The notes: generated by a model not told the origin, from the sequence alone. DNA of 64,000 nt from Mucilaginibacter geliditolerans (GCF_014200495.1 NZ_JACHBY010000001.1:1178001-1242000), one strand, 5' to 3'; counted from the stretch's first letter, positions 49,906-58,290 are shown. Numbers and translations: made by a program.

Positions 49906-51192
49906 TTACCTGCTGTTCGTCCGCGGGTGCTTTTTCCGTCGGCGGTTGCGCCCGTTAATTGCTTCATCATCTATGGATGGCGCAATAACCGGCACGGGAA
50001 TAGCATAATGTTGAAGGTTTACCTCCGTTTCAAGCTCGCCCGACCGGGCAAATTCCTGTAGAACCGTTTGCAATTCTTTCTCATCCAATAACTCGTCAAG
50101 CGGAATAAAAGCTTTATCGCCACGATCGATGAGATAGTACCTGTCGTCTCTCAGGTAGATATAAATATGGGTGTGATGAAGACCTTGACGGATATCCGGG
50201 TAATTATACATCGCTGCGCGAAGCAGTGATTTATAAAAATCCCGGCGGCCAGCATGACTGATGCTGTCATAAGCTAAATACTGTGGCTCTTCCTTTATAG
50301 GTTCTTGAACGCTTTCTTCTTTCAATGAAAGCAACGCAGCGAGCGGCATGATATGTCCGCCTTTATAAACTGCTTTAAAAGGATGATCAATAATGGAGTA
50401 ACCATAGGGCTTTTTACCTTCTTTCGCATGCAGTAAAACTGAGATGCCATGTTTGTCCTGCAAATAGGCAATAAAGGCTTCCGTATCGTATTGAGCCGCG
50501 TATTTATAAAAGAGTGCGCTCACCTGCGACCGGCGCTGTTCGTCTTCCGGTGATTTTCCAAGTCGTTCCATGACCCCGGTTACGTCGGTTTGGGCCTGTA
50601 CCTTTCCAAATTTGATCACCTGGAGCCGGCCATCTTTCTCCGCGATTTTATAGCCCTGCGTTTCCAGGATCATCATCCACTGGGCTTTGGTTTCAAATGC
50701 ATACGCTTTCGCGTTTGCGATAGCTTTTTCCGCATTTTGTTGCTCGTCAATGCCTAAAACCAGGTTGAGGTTTTGCAATGCCCGGATATTTTCAAAGCCG
50801 CTGTTTATTTTTTTGCCCTTGCGGTCTACCCTTGTCGATACGATATGCACATGGTTATTGTCGGTGTCCTTATGAAAGACAACCAGGTAAGGTTGTTCGG
50901 CATAGCCCATTTTGGAGAGCCATTCAACGGCAATTACGGTCAGCTGGTCTTTATCGAAAGTCCGGCCCTCGGCTGAAATTGCCGCGTGGAACTGTGGTTT
51001 TTTTACCGCTTTATTAGTCGCTGAAACCATCTTCAGGTAATTCCGATAATCTTCGGGGCGAAGTTCTGACAGCCCCTGTAAGGCACCGAAATTTTTGACC
51101 AGCATTAATTCGCCCCTGTTTGTGCTCATTTTATCGGTATTGTAAGTGATCCCGGCAAAGCCTGCGGATGACGAAAGTATTTTAACGATCAT
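49906..51192 (-). CDS. mobB: Relaxase/mobilization nuclease MobB
   Basis: The relaxase domain (about residues 1-250) has FHAAIS with H69, FHKDTDNNHVHIVSTRVD with the metal-binding HxH at 114-116, and GKKINSGFEN. That is the order of the MobA/VirD2-like (PF03432) family in Bacteroidota. Tyrosines Y17 and Y49/Y52 are candidates for the nicking residue. The C-terminal 170 residues end in a basic tail (RNRRRKKHPR). It nicks oriT and pilots the strand. The 310 bases upstream hold the CCGG-type repeat array. Confidence 0.9.
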   Translation of the reverse strand: MIVKILSSSAGFAGITYNTDKMSTNRGELMLVKNFGALQGLSELRPEDYRNYLKMVSATNKAVKKPQFHAAISAEGRTFDKDQLTVIAVEWLSKMGYAEQPYLVVFHKDTDNNHVHIVSTRVDRKGKKINSGFENIRALQNLNLVLGIDEQQNAEKAIANAKAYAFETKAQWMMILETQGYKIAEKDGRLQVIKFGKVQAQTDVTGVMERLGKSPEDEQRRSQVSALFYKYAAQYDTEAFIAYLQDKHGISVLLHAKEGKKPYGYSIIDHPFKAVYKGGHIMPLAALLSLKEESVQEPIKEEPQYLAYDSISHAGRRDFYKSLLRAAMYNYPDIRQGLHHTHIYIYLRDDRYYLIDRGDKAFIPLDELLDEKELQTVLQEFARSGELETEVNLQHYAIPVPVIAPSIDDEAINGRNRRRKKHPRTNSR

Positions 51193-51502
51193 AGGTACCA
51201 GAGATAAAGTAGCCGGTTATAAGGCAGCCGGAGATGATATCACCTGGTATGTGGTAGCTGGATCGCTTTGGAATTGGTATCCAGATTGGATGTATCCGGT
51301 CACTTTATAGCCAGCTATAAAATATAAAGTACCGGGATTACTCTTACCAGGAAACAATGTCGCCCGCTACTTTATCCCTTCGATCCGGGTATAAAATATC
51401 CAGCTACAAAACTGATAAATAACAGGTATCCGGCTACATGCGATCAGCTAACTGGTTATAATGAAGCCAGATACAGTATAACCGGATATATAACCGGATA
51501 CC
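51193..51502. repeat. Array of about sixteen degenerate CCGG-centred motifs between mobA and mobB
   Basis: Variants of TAnCC(G/A)GnTA recur across the whole segment. Examples are GTAGCCGGTTAT (51209-51220), GGTAGCTGGATC (51253-51264), GGTATCCAGATT (51276-51287), TGTATCCGGTCAC (51291-51303), TATAGCCAGCTATA (51306-51319), ATATCCAGCTAC (51396-51407), GGTATCCGGCTAC (51425-51437), TAACTGGTTATAA (51449-51461), and TATAACCGGATA at 51477 and 51489. Spacing is irregular (about 10-28 bases) and both orientations occur. It may be oriT-associated binding sites for MobA/MobB, iterons or an operator array. Similar motifs reappear at 52077-52108. Confidence 0.72.
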
Positions 51503-51913
51503 TTATCTCCCGGCCAACCGTATGATCTGCCGGAAAGCAATTTCGAGCGATTGCTGGCATTGCAGATAGGCGGTGAGTAAGCTGCTGAAACGTTCGGTGA
51601 CAGCGGGATCTGTTTTTCCCATTTTTTTCAATATGTTGGCATGTTTGGCCAGTTGATTGATATTATTCGCACAGTGTGCCATTTCCGTCCCGATGCTGTC
51701 CACCAAGCCTATCAATTCCCTGGCGTTGATGACAATGTTTTGTGCATCAGATAAAATCCGCAGCCGTATCAGGTCGGTACGATTCATCCCTAGGTTAGCT
51801 TCCAGTTCGAGTATGATTTTAAATTCGTCCTCGGTAAAGCGAACATCTATCTTTTTCGTTCGCTTACCTTCCGTTAATCGCGGCCTTCCGCCGCTCCTTC
51901 GTTTTGCTGTCAT
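51503..51913 (-). CDS. mobA: MobA relaxosome accessory protein (MobC/PF05713-like)
   Basis: A basic N-terminus (TAKRRSGGRPRLTEGKRTKK) is followed by IDVRFTEDEFKIILELEANLG, a ribbon-helix-helix opening, then NRTDLIRLRIL. The conserved helix GTEMAHCANNINQLAKHANILKK lies in residues 75-97. The NNINQLAKxAN motif is typical of relaxosome proteins that bind oriT and load the relaxase. Length is 136 residues. It lies upstream of mobB with the repeat array in between. Confidence 0.87.
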   Translation of the reverse strand: MTAKRRSGGRPRLTEGKRTKKIDVRFTEDEFKIILELEANLGMNRTDLIRLRILSDAQNIVINARELIGLVDSIGTEMAHCANNINQLAKHANILKKMGKTDPAVTERFSSLLTAYLQCQQSLEIAFRQIIRLAGR

Positions 51914-52138
51914 CAGAGGAATTGAGTTGCGAGATTCCGATACTCCTTAATCTTTTGCGGAGGAACGAGGCAAATGGTTAAGGCAAGATTCTGATTGGCT
52001 GACAAAACACCGGAGGTTTTTGTCGGACAAGAAGACATCTTGCGAGGTGAAAAGAAAAAAGGCTGCTGGCTACTTTGTAGCCGGGTATTTGGCTTATTGC
52101 CGGATATATTTGCCCTGGTCAGCTATTTAGACCAGCCC
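51914..52138. other. Hairpin-rich region upstream of mobA, candidate origin of transfer
   Basis: Three inverted repeats are visible: GACAAAA (52001-52007) with TTTTGTC (52018-52024), GGCTAC (52068-52073) with GTAGCC (52077-52082) and CTGGTC (52115-52120) with GACCAG (52130-52135). Two further copies of the CCGG-type motif occur (GTAGCCGGGTAT at 52077 and TTGCCGGATATA at 52097). In related elements oriT lies next to mobA/mobB, so the nick site may be here or in the 51193-51502 array. No gene is seen. Confidence 0.5.
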
Positions 52139-53011
52139 CTACTTATAGTTATTATTGCTGTGGCCTGGTTGATGACAGGAACAGTCGATACTTTGCGGCA
52201 TGGCTTTAATGAAAGCTGCGGTGGCCTGCCAGCCGGCCAGATCGCGGTCAAAGTAAATATTGACGTCGGTAAACTCCCTTGCTGCACGGATGCCTGAAGG
52301 CAGCAGGGCTAAGGAATTGAGTACAAGGATGCTGTCAGGAGAATATGGCCGTTCAGTGAGCCAGCTCAGATAATTTATAAAACCTTCGAAAACGGCGACA
52401 CGATCCTCAGCGCCGGGTATAAAGGTGATGGCTTTATGGCCGAGACAACCTTTGAAATAACGATTACGCACTTCCCAGGAGCCGGACTGGTTTTGCCAAC
52501 CGGCTGCATAAAAATATTTGCGCTGTTTTTTCTCATCTTCAACATAGTAATGGATCTCTTTCAGCAATTCATGGGCAGCATTCCAAACACCACGTTCCCT
52601 GAGGTAGGCTGTAATATCGCCCGTAGTACCGAGATCAAGGATTGCCTCGATATGGTAATGCGGCAATTTTGTAGCATGACGACGGACGCCTGTCTGCAGC
52701 GGCTCCGGCACTTGACAGTCATCACCGGTTACTTCGCCAATCTTTTTCAGGGTTGATTTAAAATTCAGCTGCCAGTAGGCCATACCAAAATCGATGATAT
52801 TTCCGCCTTTGCCAGTGCCATGATCATACCATACATTCAAGTTTTCGTTGACGCAGAAGGATGGTTTGGTGTCCGAATCACGCAACATGCTGAGGTATAA
52901 TAATTCACGTCCTGCTTTTCGCAGCGGTTCATAGCCCAGCCGGGCTAACAGCGCGACCAGGGATATGCGGCTCTTGATGTCCGCAGCGTTGTTATGGAGA
53001 TTTCTCATAGC
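52139..53011 (-). CDS. Toprim/CHC2-type primase of the conjugative element
   Basis: The start is set at MRNLHNNAADIKSRISLVAL, 16 codons inside the longest frame. Residues 20-85 resemble the CHC2-like primase N-terminus (ELLYLSMLRDSDTKPSFCV, NVWYDHGTGKGGNIIDF), with the cysteines mostly lost. Residues 195-270 are Toprim: DRVAVFEGFINYLSW, LVLNSLALLP and NIYFDRDLAGWQAT. The C-terminus after this is only about 20 residues and shows no match to the usual DLND ending, so it may be shortened. It likely primes the complementary strand after transfer. Confidence 0.82.
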   Translation of the reverse strand, partial: AMRNLHNNAADIKSRISLVALLARLGYEPLRKAGRELLYLSMLRDSDTKPSFCVNENLNVWYDHGTGKGGNIIDFGMAYWQLNFKSTLKKIGEVTGDDCQVPEPLQTGVRRHATKLPHYHIEAILDLGTTGDITAYLRERGVWNAAHELLKEIHYYVEDEKKQRKYFYAAGWQNQSGSWEVRNRYFKGCLGHKAITFIPGAEDRVAVFEGFINYLSWLTERPYSPDSILVLNSLALLPSGIRAAREFTDVNIYFDRDLAGWQATAAFIKAMPQSIDCSCHQPGHSNNNYK

Positions 53012-53059
53012 TTGTCGTTTACTAATAGCAGAAGATGGAAAACAAAAAAATAACGGCAT

Positions 53060-53090
53060 AAAAAAAGGGCGGCCATTAAATTGACCGCCC
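53060..53090 (-). terminator. Intrinsic terminator (minus strand) after rteC; short conserved-looking leader region beyond
   Basis: GGGCGG (53067-53072) pairs with CCGCCC (53085-53090), followed by seven T residues on the minus strand. It ends the rteC transcript. The 200 bases between it and rteC contain no gene larger than 35 codons. Two overlapping tiny minus-strand frames (ending near 53080 and 53103) are not convincing. Confidence 0.75.
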
Positions 53091-53291
53091 AGAATCGGGA
53101 TTACTTGCCTCGCATCCTACGATACGGATCTCTTGTCTGCCCATGGGTTTTCGCTGGGACTTGCCAGCTTCCATGATTTCCGGCGCGAACCGGATAATGC
53201 CTCATCCCCCGATGTCAAAGAATTAATTATTGATTCAAAATTGTAAAATCCTTGCAGCCTGCTTTAACAAGTTTTAGAACTTGTTATCGAT

Positions 53292-54164
53292 TTAGTTTTT
53301 TGAAGCTGTTCTTTTGGCTTTTTTCAAACTGAAACTGTCTTCGATATGGCGTTTGACCTCTTCACACATCCGGTCGATAAAACGGGTCGGGCTAACCGTT
53401 TTGCGGCGCTTGATATCCAGAAACATCCGGTAGGCGCGGTCCGGTGATAAGTCCAGCGCCAGGCTTTCATTTAGCCAGGCGATAATTTCCATGACTTCGG
53501 CTTTGCCGTCGTTGATCTGCCCGGTAAAGTAAATACCATAGGCAAGTTCTACGATATTAATCTTTTCCCCTGTCCAGCGAAGTTTCGGCAATGGCATTTC
53601 CAGCCGTTTATCGATATAGAACATCGTTAACTGATCCACCAGGTAAAACTGTAAGCGCTCATAAGCAATAAATTTGGCAAACAAGTAATCCAGGGTGGTA
53701 GAAAACCCGGGTAACGGATCGGTGACATCCAATACGGGTATGTCTCCTGGCCTCCCTTCACGTAAAAAATATTGCTGATCCAGTTCACTTGCCCCGAGAC
53801 GGTAATATTGGTAGTAAAAAGCATTATTGCGGAAAAAGCGCATGAGGTAAAGGAGTTCATCTTCATAAAATTTCCTGATCATTTCACTTGTGCCAACCGG
53901 TTTGTTGATACATAGGTTATACCATTCGAGTTCAAATAATTGCAAGGCATAAAATCCTGGTTTGACAACCTTGAAAAAATGAATCTCAGCGTCATTGGTT
54001 TCAAATCCGTTCTTTAGCACTTCTTCCTTAATGTCATTTATAATTCCTGAGATCAGCGGCGCGGTGTGCCGCAGCCTATCCAGGGGGGCGATAATTGCGC
54101 CGTCGAGATTTCCCAGTTCAGCCTGTAATTCGGCAAGCCACCGGTCGAATTTTGGTTTTTTCAT
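53292..54164 (-). CDS. rteC: RteC-family regulator of the conjugative element
   Basis: A 290-residue helical protein with the RteC pattern: GFETNDAEIHFFKVVKPGFYALQLF (residues 53-77), LLYLMRFFRNNAFYYQYYRLGASELDQQYF and a C-terminal winged-helix-like region (WTGEKINIVELAYGIYFTG and DIKRRKTVSPTRFIDRMCEEV). In CTnDOT, RteC activates the excision genes in response to tetracycline signalling. No rteA/rteB pair is visible here, so control may differ. It lies downstream of a perfect 15-base inverted repeat at 54248. Confidence 0.88.
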   Translation of the reverse strand: MKKPKFDRWLAELQAELGNLDGAIIAPLDRLRHTAPLISGIINDIKEEVLKNGFETNDAEIHFFKVVKPGFYALQLFELEWYNLCINKPVGTSEMIRKFYEDELLYLMRFFRNNAFYYQYYRLGASELDQQYFLREGRPGDIPVLDVTDPLPGFSTTLDYLFAKFIAYERLQFYLVDQLTMFYIDKRLEMPLPKLRWTGEKINIVELAYGIYFTGQINDGKAEVMEIIAWLNESLALDLSPDRAYRMFLDIKRRKTVSPTRFIDRMCEEVKRHIEDSFSLKKAKRTASKN

Positions 54165-54247
54165 TACAATTAATTTTTAGCTCCAAAGGAGCGATCCTTA
54201 TATTTTATGGGATCAAAGCACGGATTTGGAGCAACGCTAAAACAGTG

Positions 54248-54279
54248 ACAGGGGGTGACAAAAATTTGTCACCCCCTGT
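54248..54279. repeat. Perfect 15-base inverted repeat upstream of rteC
   Basis: ACAGGGGGTGACAAA (54248-54262) and TTTGTCACCCCCTGT (54265-54279) are separated by two bases; TTTT follows on the plus strand. It sits 84 bases upstream of rteC, within the 380-base divergent region between rteC and the small gene at 54546. In such a place a terminator is unexpected, so an operator or a 5'-leader structure is likely. Nothing else is evident in 54165-54545 except an AT-rich stretch near 54470. Confidence 0.7.
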
Positions 54280-54545
54280 TTTAAATGATAATTATTCGCG
54301 GTTTTAAATTGGCAGATATCCAATTAGTAGCTATACATGCTTTATTCTTAAAGATGGCCTAAGTAAAAAATGACAGATCAGGGGATCGTAAATAAATTCA
54401 AAATAAAAAGATAAGTGCAAGAAATTCTTTTTAAACGTGCGATGAAAGAGGTCAAAATAATTGGCACAACATTCAATAAATTTTTGTTTTTGTTTTGTAT
54501 CAAATCCACAAATTTGATAAATTGAGTTTTTATAAATATCCGATC

Positions 54546-54776
54546 ATGGTCGAAATAACCAATCTAAAAAGCTCTTTTAAAAAGCTTGGAATGGGTGCTC
54601 AGTTCATTCAACAGGCAGAACGATTAGGAGTTCATACCCTCGGGGACATTATGAAAGCAAATTTGCCGGCTTTAAAACAGAATAAAGAATTCACCTACTC
54701 CTGGTATATAGATGTGCTGAATTTATTGAAAAAACACAACCTGCTTAGAAAATTTCAGGAACGGCAGTGGTCATAA
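54546..54776 (+). CDS. Small helix-hairpin-helix protein resembling the RNA polymerase alpha C-terminal domain
   Basis: The start is taken at MVEITNLKSSFKKL, 17 codons inside the longest frame. The 76 residues follow the alpha-CTD pattern: helix (SSFKKLGMGAQFIQQAERLG), VHTLGDIMKAN, LPALKQNKEFTYSWYIDVLN, LLKKHNLL. Such folds bind DNA or RNA polymerase. It is the only plus-strand gene inside the conjugative element's regulatory end and is divergent from rteC and convergent with the 393-residue gene, 3 bases apart. Function is inferred. Confidence 0.6.
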   Translation: MVEITNLKSSFKKLGMGAQFIQQAERLGVHTLGDIMKANLPALKQNKEFTYSWYIDVLNLLKKHNLLRKFQERQWS

Positions 54777-54779
54777 CAG

Positions 54780-55961
54780 TCAGTTGTAATTTGATAAATT
54801 ATAGTTCGTATTTAACCAGTTCAACATACCGATTAGCTGTCCTTTCATTTTTCTAGCAGTAGCAAATTCGACATCTGTTGATTTTTTCCTCAGGCTCTCC
54901 GCAGAGATATAAGTGGAATTTGGTGTATAAAAATGTGTCGCAAAAAATGAAAAAATCTCTCCTATATGCTCTTTGACCAATAAGCCTTTTTCTATTTGCA
55001 TCCTGATAAAAAGGCCGAATTGGGAAACCGGTAAATTGATCAAAAAACGGGTATTGGTTTTAAAGCGTTCACCATCTTTAAGAGTTAGCCGGTGAAGCTT
55101 TAACAGTTGTTTTAGGAATGTATATTTCTCAGCTAAAAATTGATCCAGCTCATAGTAAACAGATGGCGACCCTGGCAAGTGCTTTATATTTTTTTTGACA
55201 GATAGCTCATACAACCTGTTTTTCTCTTTTAAGACAAATCCTAATTGCTCATGGATTCCTTCGATCTCAATAAAACGATTCTGCCATTTATTGACACAAA
55301 ACAGCAAAAATTCAGGTGCATTGAAATTTTTTAAAATCAGCAAATCCGTTAATTGCTGACTTTCAGCGAAAGTCTCCAACAATAGCATTTTGATTAATTC
55401 CCTGATATACTTTTCTTCGTTCACTGTTAAATCTTTTCTATTAATGAACTGATAAATCCCGGCGAAGAGCAATTCGAGCAATTCGGCATCTATGGCCTGC
55501 TCCGCCAAATGCGTCTTCAGACAATTGAATATTTCCTTTAGGTTCATTTTAACTGCGGGCAAACTGAATTTCGGAATGATACTTAAGCCGTATGCTACGG
55601 AATGATCAGTAGCCAGGAATGATAACAGGTCATCAAAAAGGATGCAGGTAAATAGGTAATGTTTCTTTATTTGATCAGCCAGCATATGGCCCCGCCAGAC
55701 TGGCAACGATTTGACCAGGTAAGCGTTGACCATATCACTCATTTCAATGAGCTGATTAATAGTTACAGTTACTTCAAAGCCAGGATTGTGTTGACTTGTG
55801 GAATTTGCACTGTATAAATTGAGCTTGATATCACTTACATTTTTTAACAGAAATAATTCCCATTTTTCGAAGTCGGTTACGGAAAGTGACGAAGCAAGCA
55901 GATTTTGCGGATTCAAAGAATCGCGCACAAAAGTTTGGAGTTGAACAGGTATTAGACTCAT
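54780..55961 (-). CDS. RteC-related regulatory protein with unknown N-terminal part
   Basis: A 393-residue, mostly helical protein. Its C-terminal 110 residues (TRFLINLPVSQFGLFIRMQIEKG, EIFSFFATHFYTPNSTYISAESLRKKS) resemble the C-terminal domain I associate with RteC-like proteins of Bacteroidota conjugative elements. The N-terminal 280 residues have no recognised domain. It is the outermost gene of the element on this side and likely acts in regulation of transfer or excision, by inference. Confidence 0.6.
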   Translation of the reverse strand: MSLIPVQLQTFVRDSLNPQNLLASSLSVTDFEKWELFLLKNVSDIKLNLYSANSTSQHNPGFEVTVTINQLIEMSDMVNAYLVKSLPVWRGHMLADQIKKHYLFTCILFDDLLSFLATDHSVAYGLSIIPKFSLPAVKMNLKEIFNCLKTHLAEQAIDAELLELLFAGIYQFINRKDLTVNEEKYIRELIKMLLLETFAESQQLTDLLILKNFNAPEFLLFCVNKWQNRFIEIEGIHEQLGFVLKEKNRLYELSVKKNIKHLPGSPSVYYELDQFLAEKYTFLKQLLKLHRLTLKDGERFKTNTRFLINLPVSQFGLFIRMQIEKGLLVKEHIGEIFSFFATHFYTPNSTYISAESLRKKSTDVEFATARKMKGQLIGMLNWLNTNYNLSNYN

Positions 55962-56109
55962 AAACTACTTCGTTATTTTTGTTCATGCCATTAACAGAAA
56001 GTTAAAAAGGGCTTAATTCCCGAAGAGTGAATAACTAACTGGTTTTACCAATCAGGATTAGACATAATTTTACACCGTTGTAAACACCTTGGCGAAACCT
56101 TGTTAATTG

Positions 56110-57405
56110 TTAAATATCACTCTGGTATTTAATTGAAATAAATAGCTGCTTATCTACCTCTTCAAAAGCGCTTAAAACTTTATCCAGGTGCTCTTTGGTA
56201 TGGGTCGCCATGACATTCAGTCTAATGCGCGCGTTCTTTTTAGATACGGCTGGGTACATGATCGGGTTCGTATAAATACCTGCTTTTAAGAGTAACCTTC
56301 CCGCTTCTAAAGTCTTAGGTATATCCCCAACTTTGACCGGAATTACCGCAGACACGGTATTCCCTACGTCAAACCCCCGCTCGATCAGCCCACTTTTTAA
56401 ATAGTTGATATTTTCCCATAGTCGCTCCCTCCATTCGGGTTCGTCGTCGATAAGCTCAATCGCCTTTAATATGCCCATTATGGCTGGGGTTGCCGTTGTT
56501 GAAAATAAGTGCTGCTTCGACTGGAATTTCAGATAGTTAATCAATGCCGGGCTGGCGATCACGTAACCGCCGATGTTCCCCAGGGCCTTGCTGAAGGTGC
56601 CGGTTATAATGTCCACATGTTCAAAGGCATTGAAAACTTCTATTACTCCCCTTCCGTTCTCCCCCAAAACGCCGATACCATGCGCGTCATCCACGACTAA
56701 AAACGCACCGTGGCGGTGTGTAATTTCAGCAATTCTATCAATAGGCGCGATATCGCCATCCTGGCTGTAAACACCGTCTATAACTACCATTATCGTGCGG
56801 TATTTATGCTGTGCACTTTTCAAAACGTGTTCCAGCATCACCAAATCATTATGAAGAAATTTCTTTACATTGGTCGTTAAACACCCTTCAAATACGCTGG
56901 CATGAACATTCATGTCCAGGATTGCAAGGTCATTTTTGTTGTCGTCCTCATCGTTCCTGTACAACATACATTGTAGAGATGAACTGTTAGCGTTATAGCC
57001 GGTCGTATATAAAATCGCTGCTTCCTTTTTGTAAAATCCAGCGATCTTGTTTTCCAGTTGTTGGTGGTAAACAAAATGGCCTCCGATCGCCGGAGATGCA
57101 CCAGAACCCGCACCGAATAATTCAGCACCTTTTATGACGGCCGCTTTAACCTTTGGATGCTGGCTAAAGCCTAAATAGTCATTTGAAACCAGGCACACGC
57201 ACCACGTCGGGTGCTTTTGACCGGGCAGGATCAAATTCATTTCCGGCCCTACCGGTGATAATGACTCGATCCGATAATTCAAATGCCCGGCCGATTTTAA
57301 AAAATCAAGATATTTTTGAAACTCACGCGCCGTTTCATATACATTTTGTCCTGCAATGTTTTCAAAATCCTTGAAACTTGCTTTGTCGAAATCTATTTTT
57401 TTCAT
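56110..57405 (-). CDS. Alpha-oxoamine synthase (BioF/KBL/serine palmitoyltransferase family)
   Basis: The protein (431 residues) has SNDYLGFSQHPKVKAAV, GAGSGASPAIGGHFVYHQQLE, VVDDAHGIGVLGENGRG and ITGTFSKALGNIGGYVIAS with the PLP-binding lysine. The end (RIRLNVMATHTKEHLDKV) is also typical. Members condense an amino acid with an acyl-CoA. In Bacteroidota, close relatives are serine palmitoyltransferase for sphingolipids, or 2-amino-3-ketobutyrate ligase and BioF; the sequence alone does not decide. It is divergent from a Crp/Fnr-type gene, and a hairpin-forming palindrome lies 3 bases before its start. Confidence 0.88.
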   Translation of the reverse strand: MKKIDFDKASFKDFENIAGQNVYETAREFQKYLDFLKSAGHLNYRIESLSPVGPEMNLILPGQKHPTWCVCLVSNDYLGFSQHPKVKAAVIKGAELFGAGSGASPAIGGHFVYHQQLENKIAGFYKKEAAILYTTGYNANSSSLQCMLYRNDEDDNKNDLAILDMNVHASVFEGCLTTNVKKFLHNDLVMLEHVLKSAQHKYRTIMVVIDGVYSQDGDIAPIDRIAEITHRHGAFLVVDDAHGIGVLGENGRGVIEVFNAFEHVDIITGTFSKALGNIGGYVIASPALINYLKFQSKQHLFSTTATPAIMGILKAIELIDDEPEWRERLWENINYLKSGLIERGFDVGNTVSAVIPVKVGDIPKTLEAGRLLLKAGIYTNPIMYPAVSKKNARIRLNVMATHTKEHLDKVLSAFEEVDKQLFISIKYQSDI

Positions 57406-57407
57406 AT

Positions 57408-57518
57408 GGGTAAATATTATTTACCCTAAAATATGTCGCAAAAAAATTAAAAACTGTGACAATCAGTAATTTAATTAACAATTTCTTAATATTTTTTTAA
57501 TATTTAGCTATGTCACAG
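57408..57518. promoter_or_regulatory. Divergent promoter region with palindrome and paired Crp-like half-sites
   Basis: GGGTAAAT (57408-57415) and ATTTACCC (57419-57426) form a palindrome directly upstream of the oxoamine synthase start. Further on, CTGTGACA (57454-57461) and its complement TGTCACAG (57511-57518) lie 50 bases apart. TGTGA-like half-sites suit a Crp/Fnr-family protein, and the regulator is encoded right beside, so autoregulation of the pair is plausible. Confidence 0.45.
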
Positions 57519-57575
57519 AAAATCAAAAAGTGTGCATTTAATTTTGCAGCGATTTATCATCTAATATATTTACGC

Positions 57576-58142
57576 ATGAATAGTGAGCCACTTTTTAATT
57601 TGTTAAATGACATTATTCCTTTAACTGTAGATTTAAAAGACAGTCTGGAAAAGGAGTTGCATCAGGAAAGCTACAAGGCGCGGCAAATCATTCACGCCGC
57701 GGGACAAATTGAAAACAGATTGCACTTTCTGGAATCTGGTTATGTGAGAAATTATTATTTTGACCACCATGGTAATGAACATACCGTAAAAATATGGGAA
57801 GCAGGAGACTTCATGTTTTCTTATGAAGGTTATTACCAGGTTCCATCCTATTTTTACACGGATATCATGGAAAAATCAAGTATGATCACGCTAAGTTATA
57901 GTAACCTGCATGAACTGGATAAACAGCATCCGGAGATTTCAACAATCATAAAAACCCTGCTGCTTAAATTCCAGCAAGAAGAATATGAAAAGCTCATGCT
58001 GGTCGCATTGCCCACCGAAGAACGTTACCAGACATTCAGAAAGAAAAAGCCTTACCTATTTCAAATACTCCCTAACAGAATAACCGCGTCCTATCTTCAT
58101 ATGTCCAGGGAAACCCTTACCCGGCTGATCGGAAAAGATTAA
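57576..58142 (+). CDS. Crp/Fnr family transcriptional regulator
   Basis: The start is taken at MNSEPLFNLLNDI, 22 codons inside the longest frame, since the extra residues do not fit the family. The cyclic-nucleotide-binding-like barrel spans residues 20-120 (QIIHAAGQIENRLHFLESGYVRNYY, KIWEAGDFMFSYEGYY). The C-terminal HTH has ILPNRITASYLHMSRETLTRLIGKD. This is the common Bacteroidota form with 188 residues and no conserved iron-sulphur cysteines. It probably controls its divergent neighbour. Confidence 0.85.
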   Translation: MNSEPLFNLLNDIIPLTVDLKDSLEKELHQESYKARQIIHAAGQIENRLHFLESGYVRNYYFDHHGNEHTVKIWEAGDFMFSYEGYYQVPSYFYTDIMEKSSMITLSYSNLHELDKQHPEISTIIKTLLLKFQQEEYEKLMLVALPTEERYQTFRKKKPYLFQILPNRITASYLHMSRETLTRLIGKD

Positions 58143-58290
58143 CCCGCCCGTCCAGTATGTGAGAATATCACTATCAAAACGCGTCAGATATTCCCGAAAG
58201 TTGTGGACTTCTCGCCTGCAAATAGTGATTATATCACCGTCGGTGGGTTTTCTCAGCACGTACTTTTACCAAGTAATTGTTGCATTGAAA

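Noticed and set aside
51193..51502. CRISPR array
   Set aside because: The motifs are short, degenerate, in both orientations and irregularly spaced, with no cas genes; this is not a repeat-spacer array.
53093..53291. Tiny open frames of 22-34 codons between rteC and its terminator
   Set aside because: Two overlapping frames compete and neither has a convincing start context; cannot be supported without homologues.
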